Positions 7,377 through 14,870 of a DNA stretch of 18,171 nucleotides are shown one piece after another. The notes beneath the pieces are model-generated. The model ran no database searches and was not told the DNA's origin. It saw nothing but the letters and a program-made list of their open reading frames with translations. The stretch is taken from the NCBI GenBank assembly GCA_003646505.1, contig QMKT01000013.1, forward strand, positions 1-18,171, written 5' to 3'. Each line of letters opens with the position of its first letter. Position 1 is the stretch's first letter. The translations under genes and the position numbers were made by a program. The DNA is from Campylobacterota bacterium. Its GTDB lineage: Bacteria; Campylobacterota; Campylobacteria; Campylobacterales; Sulfurovaceae.

Positions 7377-8692
7377 TGAAGAAAATTCACTTTATCGGCA
7401 TCGGTGGTATAGGGCTTTCTGCATTGGCTAAATTTTTATCTAATGATGGTCATAAGATCTCAGGTTCGGACATTAAACAGACAGAGATCACCAATGACCT
7501 GGCTACCAATTTTGATGCGAAGATCACTATCCCGCATCATGAAGATGCGGTTGAAGGTGTAGATAGGGTTATCTACTCTGCCGCGGTACGTCCCAACAAT
7601 CCTGAGTATCAAAAAGCTAAAGAATTGGGGATCGAGCTGCTTTCTAGAAAAGAATCGTTAAAGACCATATTGGGTGAAAAAGAGGTTTATGCTGTGGGTG
7701 GTGCACATGGGAAAAGTACCACGTCAGCGATGCTCGCTTCACTTCTCCATGAGTCCAATGCATTGATCGGTGCCATTGCTAAAGAATTTGGCTCCAATGT
7801 TCGTAGTTTTTCTAATAACAAAGTGGTGTTTGAAGCAGATGAGAGTGATGAGAGTTTTTTAAATTCAAATCCCACCTTGGCTATTGTGACCAATGTAGAA
7901 CCTGAACACATGGAATACTATGAGTATGATGAAGAGCGTTTTTACAATGCTTATAGAAACTTTTTGAATCTTGCAAAAGTGCGTGTGATCAATGCTGAAG
8001 ATGAATTCCTGGCTTCACTTGATGTGGATAGTATTAAACTCTACCCTTCTAAAGATATTCACAACATTGTGTTTGTACTTGTGAATGGCGAACCACATAC
8101 AAAGTTTGAACTCTTGGATCTGGGTACTTTTGAAGTATTTGGGTTTGGAAACCATATTGCACTTGATGCGGCACTTGCCATACTCGCAGCTTTGGAGTTA
8201 GGTGAAAATGTGGAAAATATACGCACAAACCTGCTTCATTACAAGGGAATCAAAAAACGTTTTGATATTATTCAAAATAGAGAATCATGTGTGGTGATAG
8301 ATGATTATGGACACCATCCCACAGAGATAAAAGTAACGATGGAATCACTTCAAATCTATAAATATTTACGAGATTTTTCTAAATTAAACGTGATTTGGCA
8401 ACCCCATAAATACAGCCGTACCATGGATAATCTTCAAGCTTTTGTAGAGTGTTTTGAGGGGGTAGATGAGCTGGTTATACTTCCTGTCTGGGCAGCAGGT
8501 GAATTGGAAGTAGATATAGATCTAAAAGGCGCTTTTTCTCGCTATAAACTGCTTATGGCTGACAGCGTCACGAAAGAAGATGGTATTGTCAAAGTGTTTA
8601 AAGACGGCTACGTGATACGAGAATACAGTGAAGGACTTGTCACTGCATTTGGAGCGGGTGATATCACCTATCAGATACGTGGTGAAGCATAA
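7376..8692 (+). CDS. murC: UDP-N-acetylmuramate--L-alanine ligase MurC
   Basis: A 438-residue cytoplasmic Mur ligase that adds L-alanine to UDP-MurNAc with ATP, the first stem-peptide step. The N-terminal UDP-binding Rossmann motif is FIGIGGIGLSALA (6-18). The ATP P-loop is GGAHGKSTT (108-116). Further Mur-ligase signatures are EADESDESF (153-161), NVEPEHM (173-179), DDYGHHPTE (309-317) and QPHKYSRT (342-349). The DDYGHHPTE and QPHKYSRT signatures fit MurC rather than MurD/E/F. Length is normal for the family. It overlaps the preceding gene by one base and ends inside a perfect palindrome that may attenuate or terminate transcription. Confidence 0.95.
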   Translation: MKKIHFIGIGGIGLSALAKFLSNDGHKISGSDIKQTEITNDLATNFDAKITIPHHEDAVEGVDRVIYSAAVRPNNPEYQKAKELGIELLSRKESLKTILGEKEVYAVGGAHGKSTTSAMLASLLHESNALIGAIAKEFGSNVRSFSNNKVVFEADESDESFLNSNPTLAIVTNVEPEHMEYYEYDEERFYNAYRNFLNLAKVRVINAEDEFLASLDVDSIKLYPSKDIHNIVFVLVNGEPHTKFELLDLGTFEVFGFGNHIALDAALAILAALELGENVENIRTNLLHYKGIKKRFDIIQNRESCVVIDDYGHHPTEIKVTMESLQIYKYLRDFSKLNVIWQPHKYSRTMDNLQAFVECFEGVDELVILPVWAAGELEVDIDLKGAFSRYKLLMADSVTKEDGIVKVFKDGYVIREYSEGLVTAFGAGDITYQIRGEA

Positions 8693-8706
8693 AATATTTT
8701 ATGCTT
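8685..8706 (+). terminator. Perfect AT-rich palindrome spanning the murC stop
   Basis: A 22-base perfect palindrome (arms AAGCATAA and TTATGCTT around AATATT) covers the last murC codons and its TAA at 8690-8692. It is symmetric and could end transcripts from the murC unit, but no strong T tract follows, so it is either a weak terminator or a protein-binding site. Its 3' end overlaps a TTGACA (8706-8711). Confidence 0.4.
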
Positions 8707-8721
8707 TGACATGATTTAGTG

Positions 8722-8727
8722 TATAAT
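8722..8727 (+). promoter_or_regulatory. Putative -10 box for the beta-propeller gene
   Basis: A perfect TATAAT lies about 56 bases before the ATG at 8783. A TTGACA at 8706-8711 is only 10 bases away, too close to be its partner; it would better fit a second -10 such as TATATA at 8731-8736 (19-base spacer). Either choice puts the transcription start at or inside the dyad at 8732-8760. Confidence 0.5.
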
Positions 8728-8731
8728 GAGT

Positions 8732-8760
8732 ATATAGGGGTATTGGTTATGCCCATATAT
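8732..8760 (+). promoter_or_regulatory. Leader dyad / 5' stem-loop upstream of the beta-propeller gene
   Basis: A 29-base inverted repeat: an outer stem ATATA/TATAT, one G-A mismatch, an inner stem GGGTAT/ATGCCC with one G-T wobble, and the loop TGGTT. It starts almost exactly where transcription from the TATAAT at 8722 would begin. It is therefore either an operator over the start site or a 5'-terminal mRNA hairpin. AAGGAG at 8769-8774 lies outside it, so the ribosome site is not sequestered. Confidence 0.5.
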
Positions 8761-8782
8761 TATTACTGAAGGAGATGCAGGC

Positions 8783-9997
8783 ATGAAAAAAATAGCATTG
8801 ATCGTATTGGGGACATTATTATGTACCTTGGTTTTAGAAGCCAATAAAATTCCGGGGTATGTACCTCCTGAGGCTAAAAAGAAAGTGAAGAAACCAGAAA
8901 TCTATCATGCGCTATGGGAAAAAATGTATGGTGGCAAAGACGATGACATTGCTTATGGCATTGTTGCGCTTGAAGAAGGTGAGAGTGCTATGGTTGGTAC
9001 TTGTAAGTCTTTTAATGCACAAAATACAGACATTTGTGTGACGCGCTTGAACGCACAAGGTGAAATGAAATGGCGTTTGTTACTGGGTGGTGCTAAAAAA
9101 GATGAGGGTAAGGCTATTTCCCGAGCAGCAGATGGTACGCTTATGATACTTGGAACGACTAAATCACTTGCAAAAAAATATGACAGCGACCTTTATGTAG
9201 CAAAAGTATCACTTGAGGGTAAGTTGATCTGGGAGAAGGGTATTGGTGGAGACCGTGATGAATTTGCCGGAGGTATAGCTGGAACAGATGATGGAGGTGT
9301 ATTGGTTGTAGGTGACAGTGAATCTTTTGGTAATCATTATAAAGATATTTATATTGTTAAACTAAGTAAAGAGGGAGAGGTACACTCTTCACGTACTATC
9401 GGGGGAGAGAAAGAAGACAGTGCAAAAGCATTGACCCGCACTAAAGATGGCAATATGGTCATGGTAGGGCATCGGGAAGTAGAGTCTTCTGGGAATAAAG
9501 ATTTTTTTGTTATGAAACTGAATCAGAATGGTCAGAAAATATGGGCTAAAACGTATGGCGGAAAGTATGCAGATACACTATCAGGTGTGACAGCCAGTAT
9601 AGATGGCGGTATTGTGGCAACAGGGAAAACACGCTCTTTTGGCAGTGATCAGACAGATCTCTCCGTGATGAAATTTGATATGCAAGGGGAACTTGTCTGG
9701 CATAAGATCTACGGATTTAAGTATTATGAGTACGGAAATGCAGTGACAAGCACATTAGATGGAGGTTTTATGATCGCCGGAGGTACCAATACGCTTGGAA
9801 ATGGTGGACACTCTGTGTATATGTTAGCACTTGACAAGAATGGAAAACTCATCTGGTCGCATGTTTACGGTGACAGAGAGAAAGACCGTGCACATAGCAT
9901 AGCAAGAATGAGTGATGGCACTATTATAGTAGCAGGAGAGAGTGACAGCTACAGTAGATCAACCAATTTCTATATGATCAAAATAAAGAAGAAGTAG
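8783..9997 (+). CDS. Secreted seven-repeat beta-propeller protein
   Basis: A 404-residue exported protein. It has an N-terminal signal peptide (MKKIALIVLGTLLCTLVLEA, likely cut near residue 20) and a short basic proline-rich linker, then seven tandem repeats of about 50 residues from residue 43 to the end. The unit reads roughly: Trp/Arg-x-x-x-Tyr-Gly-Gly, acidic pair, a DGG turn, a VGxxxSFG strand, then DxYVxKL and a G-x-x-x-W end. Seven units fit a closed seven-bladed propeller of the SBBP type. No lipobox, catalytic residue or membrane anchor is seen, so it is probably periplasmic or extracellular. AAGGAG eight bases before the ATG supports the start. It separates murC from mutS2 and has its own promoter. 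Its ligand is unknown; I infer a binding or scaffold role from the fold alone. Confidence 0.85.
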   Translation: MKKIALIVLGTLLCTLVLEANKIPGYVPPEAKKKVKKPEIYHALWEKMYGGKDDDIAYGIVALEEGESAMVGTCKSFNAQNTDICVTRLNAQGEMKWRLLLGGAKKDEGKAISRAADGTLMILGTTKSLAKKYDSDLYVAKVSLEGKLIWEKGIGGDRDEFAGGIAGTDDGGVLVVGDSESFGNHYKDIYIVKLSKEGEVHSSRTIGGEKEDSAKALTRTKDGNMVMVGHREVESSGNKDFFVMKLNQNGQKIWAKTYGGKYADTLSGVTASIDGGIVATGKTRSFGSDQTDLSVMKFDMQGELVWHKIYGFKYYEYGNAVTSTLDGGFMIAGGTNTLGNGGHSVYMLALDKNGKLIWSHVYGDREKDRAHSIARMSDGTIIVAGESDSYSRSTNFYMIKIKKK

Positions 9998-10027
9998 TAA
10001 TTTTATATGTTTAGAGGGAAATGAGAC

Positions 10028-12250
10028 GTGCCAGTAGAGCAATCCAACGAAAAATCCATCATTCAAAAGCTTGATCTTGATGTATATGTGAAACAATTTC
10101 AGACATTTTTAGCCAGAGATAAACCTGTTGCGATGATGGGGGATATTAATCAGCATTATCGTTATATACAAGCCCTTTCCAAAGTACAGTTCCCTATACC
10201 AAAATCAGTACCAAACCTTGATAGAGAACTCAATATGATCAAAAAACAGAGTGTACTCTCTTTGGATGAGATCTATGCTTTTGTTACCATGTTTTCGTAT
10301 TTTAATACGTTAAAGGCAGTGGGATTCACAGAGCCTCTTATTTCGTGGATCCAAAGTATAGAGATTCCCGAAGAGATAGTAGAGATCATAGGATACTTTA
10401 CAGAAGAGGGGACTATTAACCCTGAGAAAGACCCGGAACTTTTTAAACTTGAACGTGCGCTCAAGCAAAATAAGATTGATATCAAAGAAATGCTTTACAA
10501 ACTGGCGCACTCTTCGAAGCTTAGAGATTATCTGGTAGATACTCAGGTTCACTTTAACGGGGGTGAAGAAACGTTACTGGTACGTGGCGGCTTTAACAAT
10601 GCCATTAAAGCAACGGTAGTTGCACGTAGCCCGGGAGGTTTTTTCTACATCATGCCTCAGAGTATTTCTCATTTAAAAGAAAAAGAATCTGCACTGCTTT
10701 CGAGCAAAGAAGTATTGATCTATAAATATTGTAAAGATATATCAGCAGTCTTTTTTAAGTGGGAACGTTTTTTAGCCTTTATCAATAAAGAGTATGACCG
10801 TTTTGACCACTATCAGGCACGTGTTAGCTTTGCTAGAGCCAAAGAATATGAGTTTGTACTACCTTCTAAACAAAAGCATATTAAATTGCATGATTTTTCA
10901 CATCCTGCCATAGAAAACCCTGTACCTGTTTCCATCAACTTGAGCAAACAGATCATGTTGGTGACCGGTGTCAATGCCGGAGGTAAAACGATGCTACTCA
11001 AATCTATGCTCTCAGCAGTGTATATGAGTAAATACCTTTTGCCTTTCAAGTGTGATGTCTCTAAAACAGAGGTAGGACATTATAAAAGTATAGAAGCAGT
11101 TATTGATGACCCCCAATCAGTAAAAAATGATATTTCTACTTTTGCAGGGCGTATGCAGGAGTTTGCAAAGTTATTTAACAAAGAAGATGCCATTGTTGGT
11201 GTGGATGAGATAGAACTGGGTACAGACTCTGATGAGGCAGCTTCTTTATTCCGTGTCATGCTGGATGAACTGAGAAAAAAGGGTATTACATTTATTGTGA
11301 CCACGCACCATAAACGTTTGGCCTCACTCATGGCATCTGATGATGCTGTTGAACTGATAGCAGCACTCTATGATGAAGAACAGCGTTTACCTACCTATAC
11401 TTTTTTGCAGGGAAGTATAGGAAAGAGTTACGCTTTTGAAACGGCGCAGCGTTATGGTGTCCCTGTCGCTATAGTCAACAAAGCTAAAAAGGTGTATGGA
11501 GAGGACAAAGACAATCTCAATGAACTCATAGAGAAATCTACTTCTCTTGAACGTGAAATGCGCATGAAAATTGCAAAAATTGATGATGAATTAAAGTCTG
11601 TAGAGAAACAAAAACAGAAGCTTCAAGATGAAGAGATGACGCTTCAAGAGAGTCACAGAAAAGCCATAGCTACACTCGAAAATCGTTACAATGCAGCCAC
11701 CAAAAAGGCTAGAGAGGCACTTAAGGTTAAAGAATCTACAGAGGGAAGACGCCTGCTCAATGTGGCACATCAACGTAAAGACTTTAAACAAAAAGAGATG
11801 CAATCTGTTGACGAAGTACCTCTTAAAGAAGGTGATAAAGTGAAATACCGTTCCCATAAAGGAGAGTTGATCTCTTTACGTGGAAAAGATGCTACTATCA
11901 TTGTAGATGGTTTGAAGATGCGAGTCCCTCTCTCACAGCTTAAAAGAAGAGGTGATACACCTCAGGTCAAAGTAAAATCAAAACCTAAACAAGCAACAGT
12001 GTCTGTAGAAAAGTCAGGTGCAACAGTTTCCGTAAAGCTCTTAGGTATGTATGCAGATGAAGCCATAGATACTGTAGATAAATTTCTCTCCGATGCCTTG
12101 GTAAATGGACTTAACGAAGTGCAGATCATTCATGGTACAGGGGGCGGTGTATTGTCCCGACTGGTAAGTGAGTATTTGAAAAAACATCCTAAAATAGGGA
12201 AGTTTTACAGAATGCCTGGCAACTTGGGAATTACTGTCGTAGAGTTGTAA
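10028..12250 (+). CDS. mutS2: MutS2-type DNA-binding ATPase with C-terminal Smr domain
   Basis: A 740-residue MutS-family ATPase lacking the mismatch-recognition domain of MutS1. The N-terminal half is the lever/core helical region. The Walker A motif is GVNAGGKT (314-321), the Walker B-like segment is VGVDEIELGTD (390-400), and TTHHKRLA is at 425-432. A long charged coiled coil spans about 500-590, followed by a KOW-like segment (EGDKVKYRSHKGEL, 601-614) and an Smr domain (about 665-740) with HGTGGG at 702-707. MutS2 proteins bind branched DNA and limit homeologous recombination; Helicobacter MutS2 is also linked to oxidative-damage repair. The canonical LDLR motif of Smr reads VKLL here (669-672), which may reduce nuclease activity. 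The GTG start has AGAGGGA about nine bases upstream. Confidence 0.93.
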   Translation: MPVEQSNEKSIIQKLDLDVYVKQFQTFLARDKPVAMMGDINQHYRYIQALSKVQFPIPKSVPNLDRELNMIKKQSVLSLDEIYAFVTMFSYFNTLKAVGFTEPLISWIQSIEIPEEIVEIIGYFTEEGTINPEKDPELFKLERALKQNKIDIKEMLYKLAHSSKLRDYLVDTQVHFNGGEETLLVRGGFNNAIKATVVARSPGGFFYIMPQSISHLKEKESALLSSKEVLIYKYCKDISAVFFKWERFLAFINKEYDRFDHYQARVSFARAKEYEFVLPSKQKHIKLHDFSHPAIENPVPVSINLSKQIMLVTGVNAGGKTMLLKSMLSAVYMSKYLLPFKCDVSKTEVGHYKSIEAVIDDPQSVKNDISTFAGRMQEFAKLFNKEDAIVGVDEIELGTDSDEAASLFRVMLDELRKKGITFIVTTHHKRLASLMASDDAVELIAALYDEEQRLPTYTFLQGSIGKSYAFETAQRYGVPVAIVNKAKKVYGEDKDNLNELIEKSTSLEREMRMKIAKIDDELKSVEKQKQKLQDEEMTLQESHRKAIATLENRYNAATKKAREALKVKESTEGRRLLNVAHQRKDFKQKEMQSVDEVPLKEGDKVKYRSHKGELISLRGKDATIIVDGLKMRVPLSQLKRRGDTPQVKVKSKPKQATVSVEKSGATVSVKLLGMYADEAIDTVDKFLSDALVNGLNEVQIIHGTGGGVLSRLVSEYLKKHPKIGKFYRMPGNLGITVVEL

Positions 12251-12273
12251 CCCCTCCTTTAAACTCCAAAAGG

Positions 12274-12279
12274 TATAAT
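12274..12279 (+). promoter_or_regulatory. Putative -10 box for the membrane protein-lipoprotein unit
   Basis: A perfect TATAAT lies 24 bases after the mutS2 stop and gives a predicted start near 12286. This places the ATG at 12293 within the first bases of the transcript and leaves CAGGAGAG (12299-12306) as the ribosome site for the GTG at 12311. Confidence 0.5.
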
Positions 12280-12310
12280 ATAAACTATAAAAATGTTGCA
12301 GGAGAGCTAC

Positions 12311-12889
12311 GTGAGCATTAAAGATGATGTGAATTATGTAAAAAAAGAGTTAAGCGGTGATGAAAAAGTACTTGAGAGTGCTTTTAAAATAGAGACACTG
12401 TATAAAAAACACAAATTAAAAATATGGGGTGCTGCGATTGCTGTGATCTTATTTTTTGCTGGTACTACAGCAATGGATGCCATGCATGAAGCAAAACTTG
12501 TTAAAGCAAATGAAGCTTTTTTAACTTTGCAGGCAAACAGCGAGGATGCAAATGCCTTGAAAGTACTTAAAGAAGAAAACCCAGCACTGTTTGAACTTTA
12601 TAACTATGCAACAGCAGTGAAAAAACAAGATATCGCAGCTTTGGAAACTCTTTCTAAAAGTAGCAATGGCGTGATCGCGGACGCCAGCGGGTATTCAGCA
12701 GGCGTTCTGAAGAAAAAACCGGTTGATTCAAAATTGTATAGAGAGATGGCATTGTTTGAAGAAGCGTATGTGGCTATCGGTACAGGTGATATAAAGACAG
12801 CCAAGGATAAATTGGAACTGATAGATGAGCGGTCGCCTCTGGGGGTTATCACGAGTTTTCTTAAGCATTCTACTATAAAGGTAAATTAA
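12311..12889 (+). CDS. Single-pass membrane protein with periplasmic helical domain (YfgM-like architecture)
   Basis: 192 residues from the GTG at 12311. I prefer this start over ATG 12293 because CAGGAGAG lies just before the GTG and the ATG has no ribosome site. An N-terminal charged cytoplasmic segment (about 32 residues) leads to one membrane span (WGAAIAVILFFAGTTAM, about 33-50), then an alanine/lysine-rich helical domain with TPR-like helix pairs (AKLVKANEAFLTLQAN; REMALFEEAYVAIGTGDIKTAKDKLELI). The layout resembles YfgM, the SecYEG/chaperone-linked inner-membrane protein whose gene precedes bamB in gammaproteobacteria. Here too the next gene, overlapping by one base, encodes a beta-propeller lipoprotein. 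The homology is an inference from architecture and context, not from sequence identity. Confidence 0.75.
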   Translation: MSIKDDVNYVKKELSGDEKVLESAFKIETLYKKHKLKIWGAAIAVILFFAGTTAMDAMHEAKLVKANEAFLTLQANSEDANALKVLKEENPALFELYNYATAVKKQDIAALETLSKSSNGVIADASGYSAGVLKKKPVDSKLYREMALFEEAYVAIGTGDIKTAKDKLELIDERSPLGVITSFLKHSTIKVN

Positions 12890-13902
12890 TGAATAGCGTA
12901 TCACTTACGTTACTTGCACTGGCTGCATTACTGTTTTCAGGATGTAGTTCGAAGAAATATTTTGAACCTGAGCATACATTTTCAGCTTCAAATGCTTCTT
13001 CCTCTTATGGTGGAAATATGGTTGATCTGAGTCGTAACGGTGGAACACTTGAATCGGGACAATATATAGGTAAGGCAGGTGTGAGCAGTATTAAACTTGC
13101 TGAGGGCTATAGGTTTTTAAATGAAAATAACAGGTATATCCTGACAGCGAATGCTGAAGGTATCTTAAATGTTATTGATAAAAAAACCAAAGAGTCAGTA
13201 CGCGCCATTTCTCTTCATATCCCGGTTGTTTCTGCAAGTATTAAAAATGGTTTGATAGGATATGTGCTTAACAACAATACTTTTGGTATCTACCGTATGT
13301 CTGACAATAGCAAAATAGTTGAAAGCCGTTCTGAAAGAACATTTGCTATAGATACGAGGGCTGCCAGCCCAATGTTCATTGAAAACTTACTGGTTATGCC
13401 TATGCTCGACGGAAAGTTGATCATTATAAATGTAGCGGATACCCAAAATGCAAAAATAGTCTATATCTCTAGTGAAAAAGTCTTTAATAACGTGATATAT
13501 CTTTCACGTGAAGGCAATACTATGATTGCAGCAACCCCAAAAAGAGTGATCACGTTGGGTAATGAAGGACAAAATGAATATCAGGCAAATATTTCTGAAG
13601 TTGCGGTGTCTGGCAATCGCATTTATCTCTTTACAAAAGAGGGGAAAGTCGTTGTTTTAAGTCATGCTCTAGAAGAGCTAGGTACATCAAAATATAAATT
13701 TGCACATTATGCTGCAGGTACAGCCTTTGGCGGAAAAGTTTATGCATTGGATCAGCAAGGTTCTCTCATTGTCATGAACGCTGACCTAAGTAAAAACAAG
13801 ATCTATGATCTTGGTGAAGTCTCAGAACCGGCATTTATCACAGGAAAAAAACTTTACAAAGACGGCGATGTTATAGACTTGTCCAAACTAGGTTATGAAT
13901 AA
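12889..13902 (+). CDS. Beta-propeller lipoprotein (BamB-like architecture)
   Basis: A 337-residue lipoprotein. The signal peptide ends in LLFSGC, with the lipidated cysteine C19 followed by Ser-Ser, which fits outer-membrane sorting rather than Asp-mediated inner-membrane retention. The mature part consists of repeated beta-strand units of the type YILTANAEGILNVIDKKTKESV, NLLVMPMLDGKLIIINVAD, NRIYLFTKEGKVVVLSH and GKVYALDQQGSLIVMNADL, i.e. a PQQ/WD-like propeller. BamB, a seven/eight-blade lipoprotein of the outer-membrane assembly complex, has this layout and is encoded next to YfgM in E. coli; the gene pairing is the same here. It is not obviously alignable to BamB by eye. The ATG overlaps the upstream stop by one base (TAATG). 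Confidence 0.8.
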   Translation: MNSVSLTLLALAALLFSGCSSKKYFEPEHTFSASNASSSYGGNMVDLSRNGGTLESGQYIGKAGVSSIKLAEGYRFLNENNRYILTANAEGILNVIDKKTKESVRAISLHIPVVSASIKNGLIGYVLNNNTFGIYRMSDNSKIVESRSERTFAIDTRAASPMFIENLLVMPMLDGKLIIINVADTQNAKIVYISSEKVFNNVIYLSREGNTMIAATPKRVITLGNEGQNEYQANISEVAVSGNRIYLFTKEGKVVVLSHALEELGTSKYKFAHYAAGTAFGGKVYALDQQGSLIVMNADLSKNKIYDLGEVSEPAFITGKKLYKDGDVIDLSKLGYE

Positions 13903-13944
13903 TAATTTATTACAGGCTTTTGAAGAGTTTATTATCATTAGGAC

Positions 13945-14022
13945 GTGTAAAGAGCAGAGCTCTTTACACTACGTTAACACTGGGTTGACTTCAGCAGTCG
14001 ACTCAATCGACTAGTCGATTTT
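13945..14022 (+). repeat. Structured intergenic repeat element, copy B
   Basis: The second copy of the element at 436-507, in the same orientation. The hairpin at 13945-13969 is perfect, with 11-base arms GTGTAAAGAGC and GCTCTTTACAC around AGA. A 14-nt spacer follows, then the 39-nt module (13984-14022) with heptamers GTTGACT, GTCGACT and ATCGACT at offsets 0, 13 and 22, the same spacing as copy A. It holds the 16-base perfect palindrome AATCGACTAGTCGATT (14005-14020) and ends in TTTT. Mutually exclusive stems are possible here, for example AGTCGA (13996-14001) with TCGACT (14007-14012). The module ends directly at the AAGGAG of the recombinase gene. Confidence 0.65.
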
Positions 14023-14027
14023 AAGGA

Positions 14028-14855
14028 GTGACTATTTCTAATCTATTAGTTGCATTTGAAGAATATCTTTCTGTTACAAAAGCACTAGATACTCAGACTG
14101 TCTCTTCTTATATTTCTGACCTTACACAATTGGAAGAATTAACTCAAAAAACACTTACAAAACTGGATACTACCGACGTATTAAAGTTTTTAGCTACCTT
14201 TGACAACAAAAGAACGCTCAATCGTAAACTCTCTTCCATCAATGCATTTTTCCATTTTTGTCATATTCAGGATTTTACGCATGAAAAGATAAAAATACCT
14301 ATGGCAAAAGTGCCTAAAAACTTACCCAAATATGTAAGTAATGAAGAGATACTCGATAGCATTAATCTTATAGATAGAAGTACAGTGATGGGTCTGCGTG
14401 ATTATGCCTTGATACTCTTTTTGTATGCAAGCGGTTGCCGTATTTCTGAAGCACTTTTGGTACAGCGTGCAGACATTGTAGACGGATGGCTTAAAATTCG
14501 TTTTGCTAAAGGAGAGAAAGAGAGGGTTGTCCCTTTAGCACCTGTGGCAACACAAGCTATGGAACTTTATCTCTCTGAACAGACACTTTCAAGTCCATAT
14601 ATTTGGCTTAATTACAGAGGAGAACCTCTCAGTCGTATTTCTGCCTATAAGATCGTAAAAAAATATCTGGGTGTATCTCCACATGTTTTAAGACACTCGT
14701 TTGCTTCTTCCCTGATCATCGGAGGTGCAGATCTTCGTGTAGTGCAAGAGTTATTGGGGCACAGCTCTTTGGAGACCACACAGATCTATACACATATACA
14801 AAAACAAAACCTTGCAGATACCATGCATCGCTATCATCCCTTAAAAGCACAATAA
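14028..14855 (+). CDS. xerH: Xer-type tyrosine recombinase
   Basis: A 275-residue site-specific recombinase with an N-terminal SAM-like core-binding domain (about 1-92) and a C-terminal catalytic domain. All active-site residues are present: R138 (ASGCRISEA), K161 (FAKGEKERVV), H219 and R222 (PHVLRHSFAS), H245 (LLGHSSLETT) and the nucleophile Y254 (QIYTHI). Length is close to XerC/XerD and shorter than the roughly 350-residue XerH of Campylobacter/Helicobacter, so the symbol is tentative. The likely role is chromosome dimer resolution at a dif-like site. The start is constrained: an in-frame TAA lies at 14022-14024, GTG 14028 overlaps the AAGGAG, and ATT 14034 is the codon correctly spaced from it. 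It is a single full-length recombinase with no other integron or phage genes nearby. Confidence 0.88.
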   Translation: MTISNLLVAFEEYLSVTKALDTQTVSSYISDLTQLEELTQKTLTKLDTTDVLKFLATFDNKRTLNRKLSSINAFFHFCHIQDFTHEKIKIPMAKVPKNLPKYVSNEEILDSINLIDRSTVMGLRDYALILFLYASGCRISEALLVQRADIVDGWLKIRFAKGEKERVVPLAPVATQAMELYLSEQTLSSPYIWLNYRGEPLSRISAYKIVKKYLGVSPHVLRHSFASSLIIGGADLRVVQELLGHSSLETTQIYTHIQKQNLADTMHRYHPLKAQ

Positions 14856-14870
14856 TAAAAAAGGTGCATC

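Noticed and set aside
8706..8727. TTGACA plus TATAAT as one consensus promoter
   Set aside because: The boxes are separated by only 10 bases, far from the 16-18 required, so they cannot work together.
5608..12279. Shared ACTCCAAA motif before TATAAT upstream of both dapC (5613) and the 12311 gene (12263)
   Set aside because: The spacing to TATAAT differs (5 versus 3 bases) and eight shared bases in AT-rich leaders can occur by chance; not enough for a regulon claim.
12293..12310. ATG 12293 as start of the membrane protein
   Set aside because: No Shine-Dalgarno precedes it and it falls within a few bases of the predicted transcript start; CAGGAGAG is placed for GTG 12311.
13945..13969. Perfect 11-base-arm hairpin as the chromosomal dif/difH site
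   Set aside because: Its arms are separated by 3 bases rather than the 6-8 of dif sites, and a related copy exists at 436-460, whereas dif is normally single-copy. I could not recall the difH consensus exactly enough to compare.
14028..14855. Tyrosine recombinase as part of a phage, integron or genomic island
   Set aside because: No tRNA end, attachment repeats of standard type, phage genes or cassette array are nearby; flanking genes are housekeeping and base composition does not shift noticeably.
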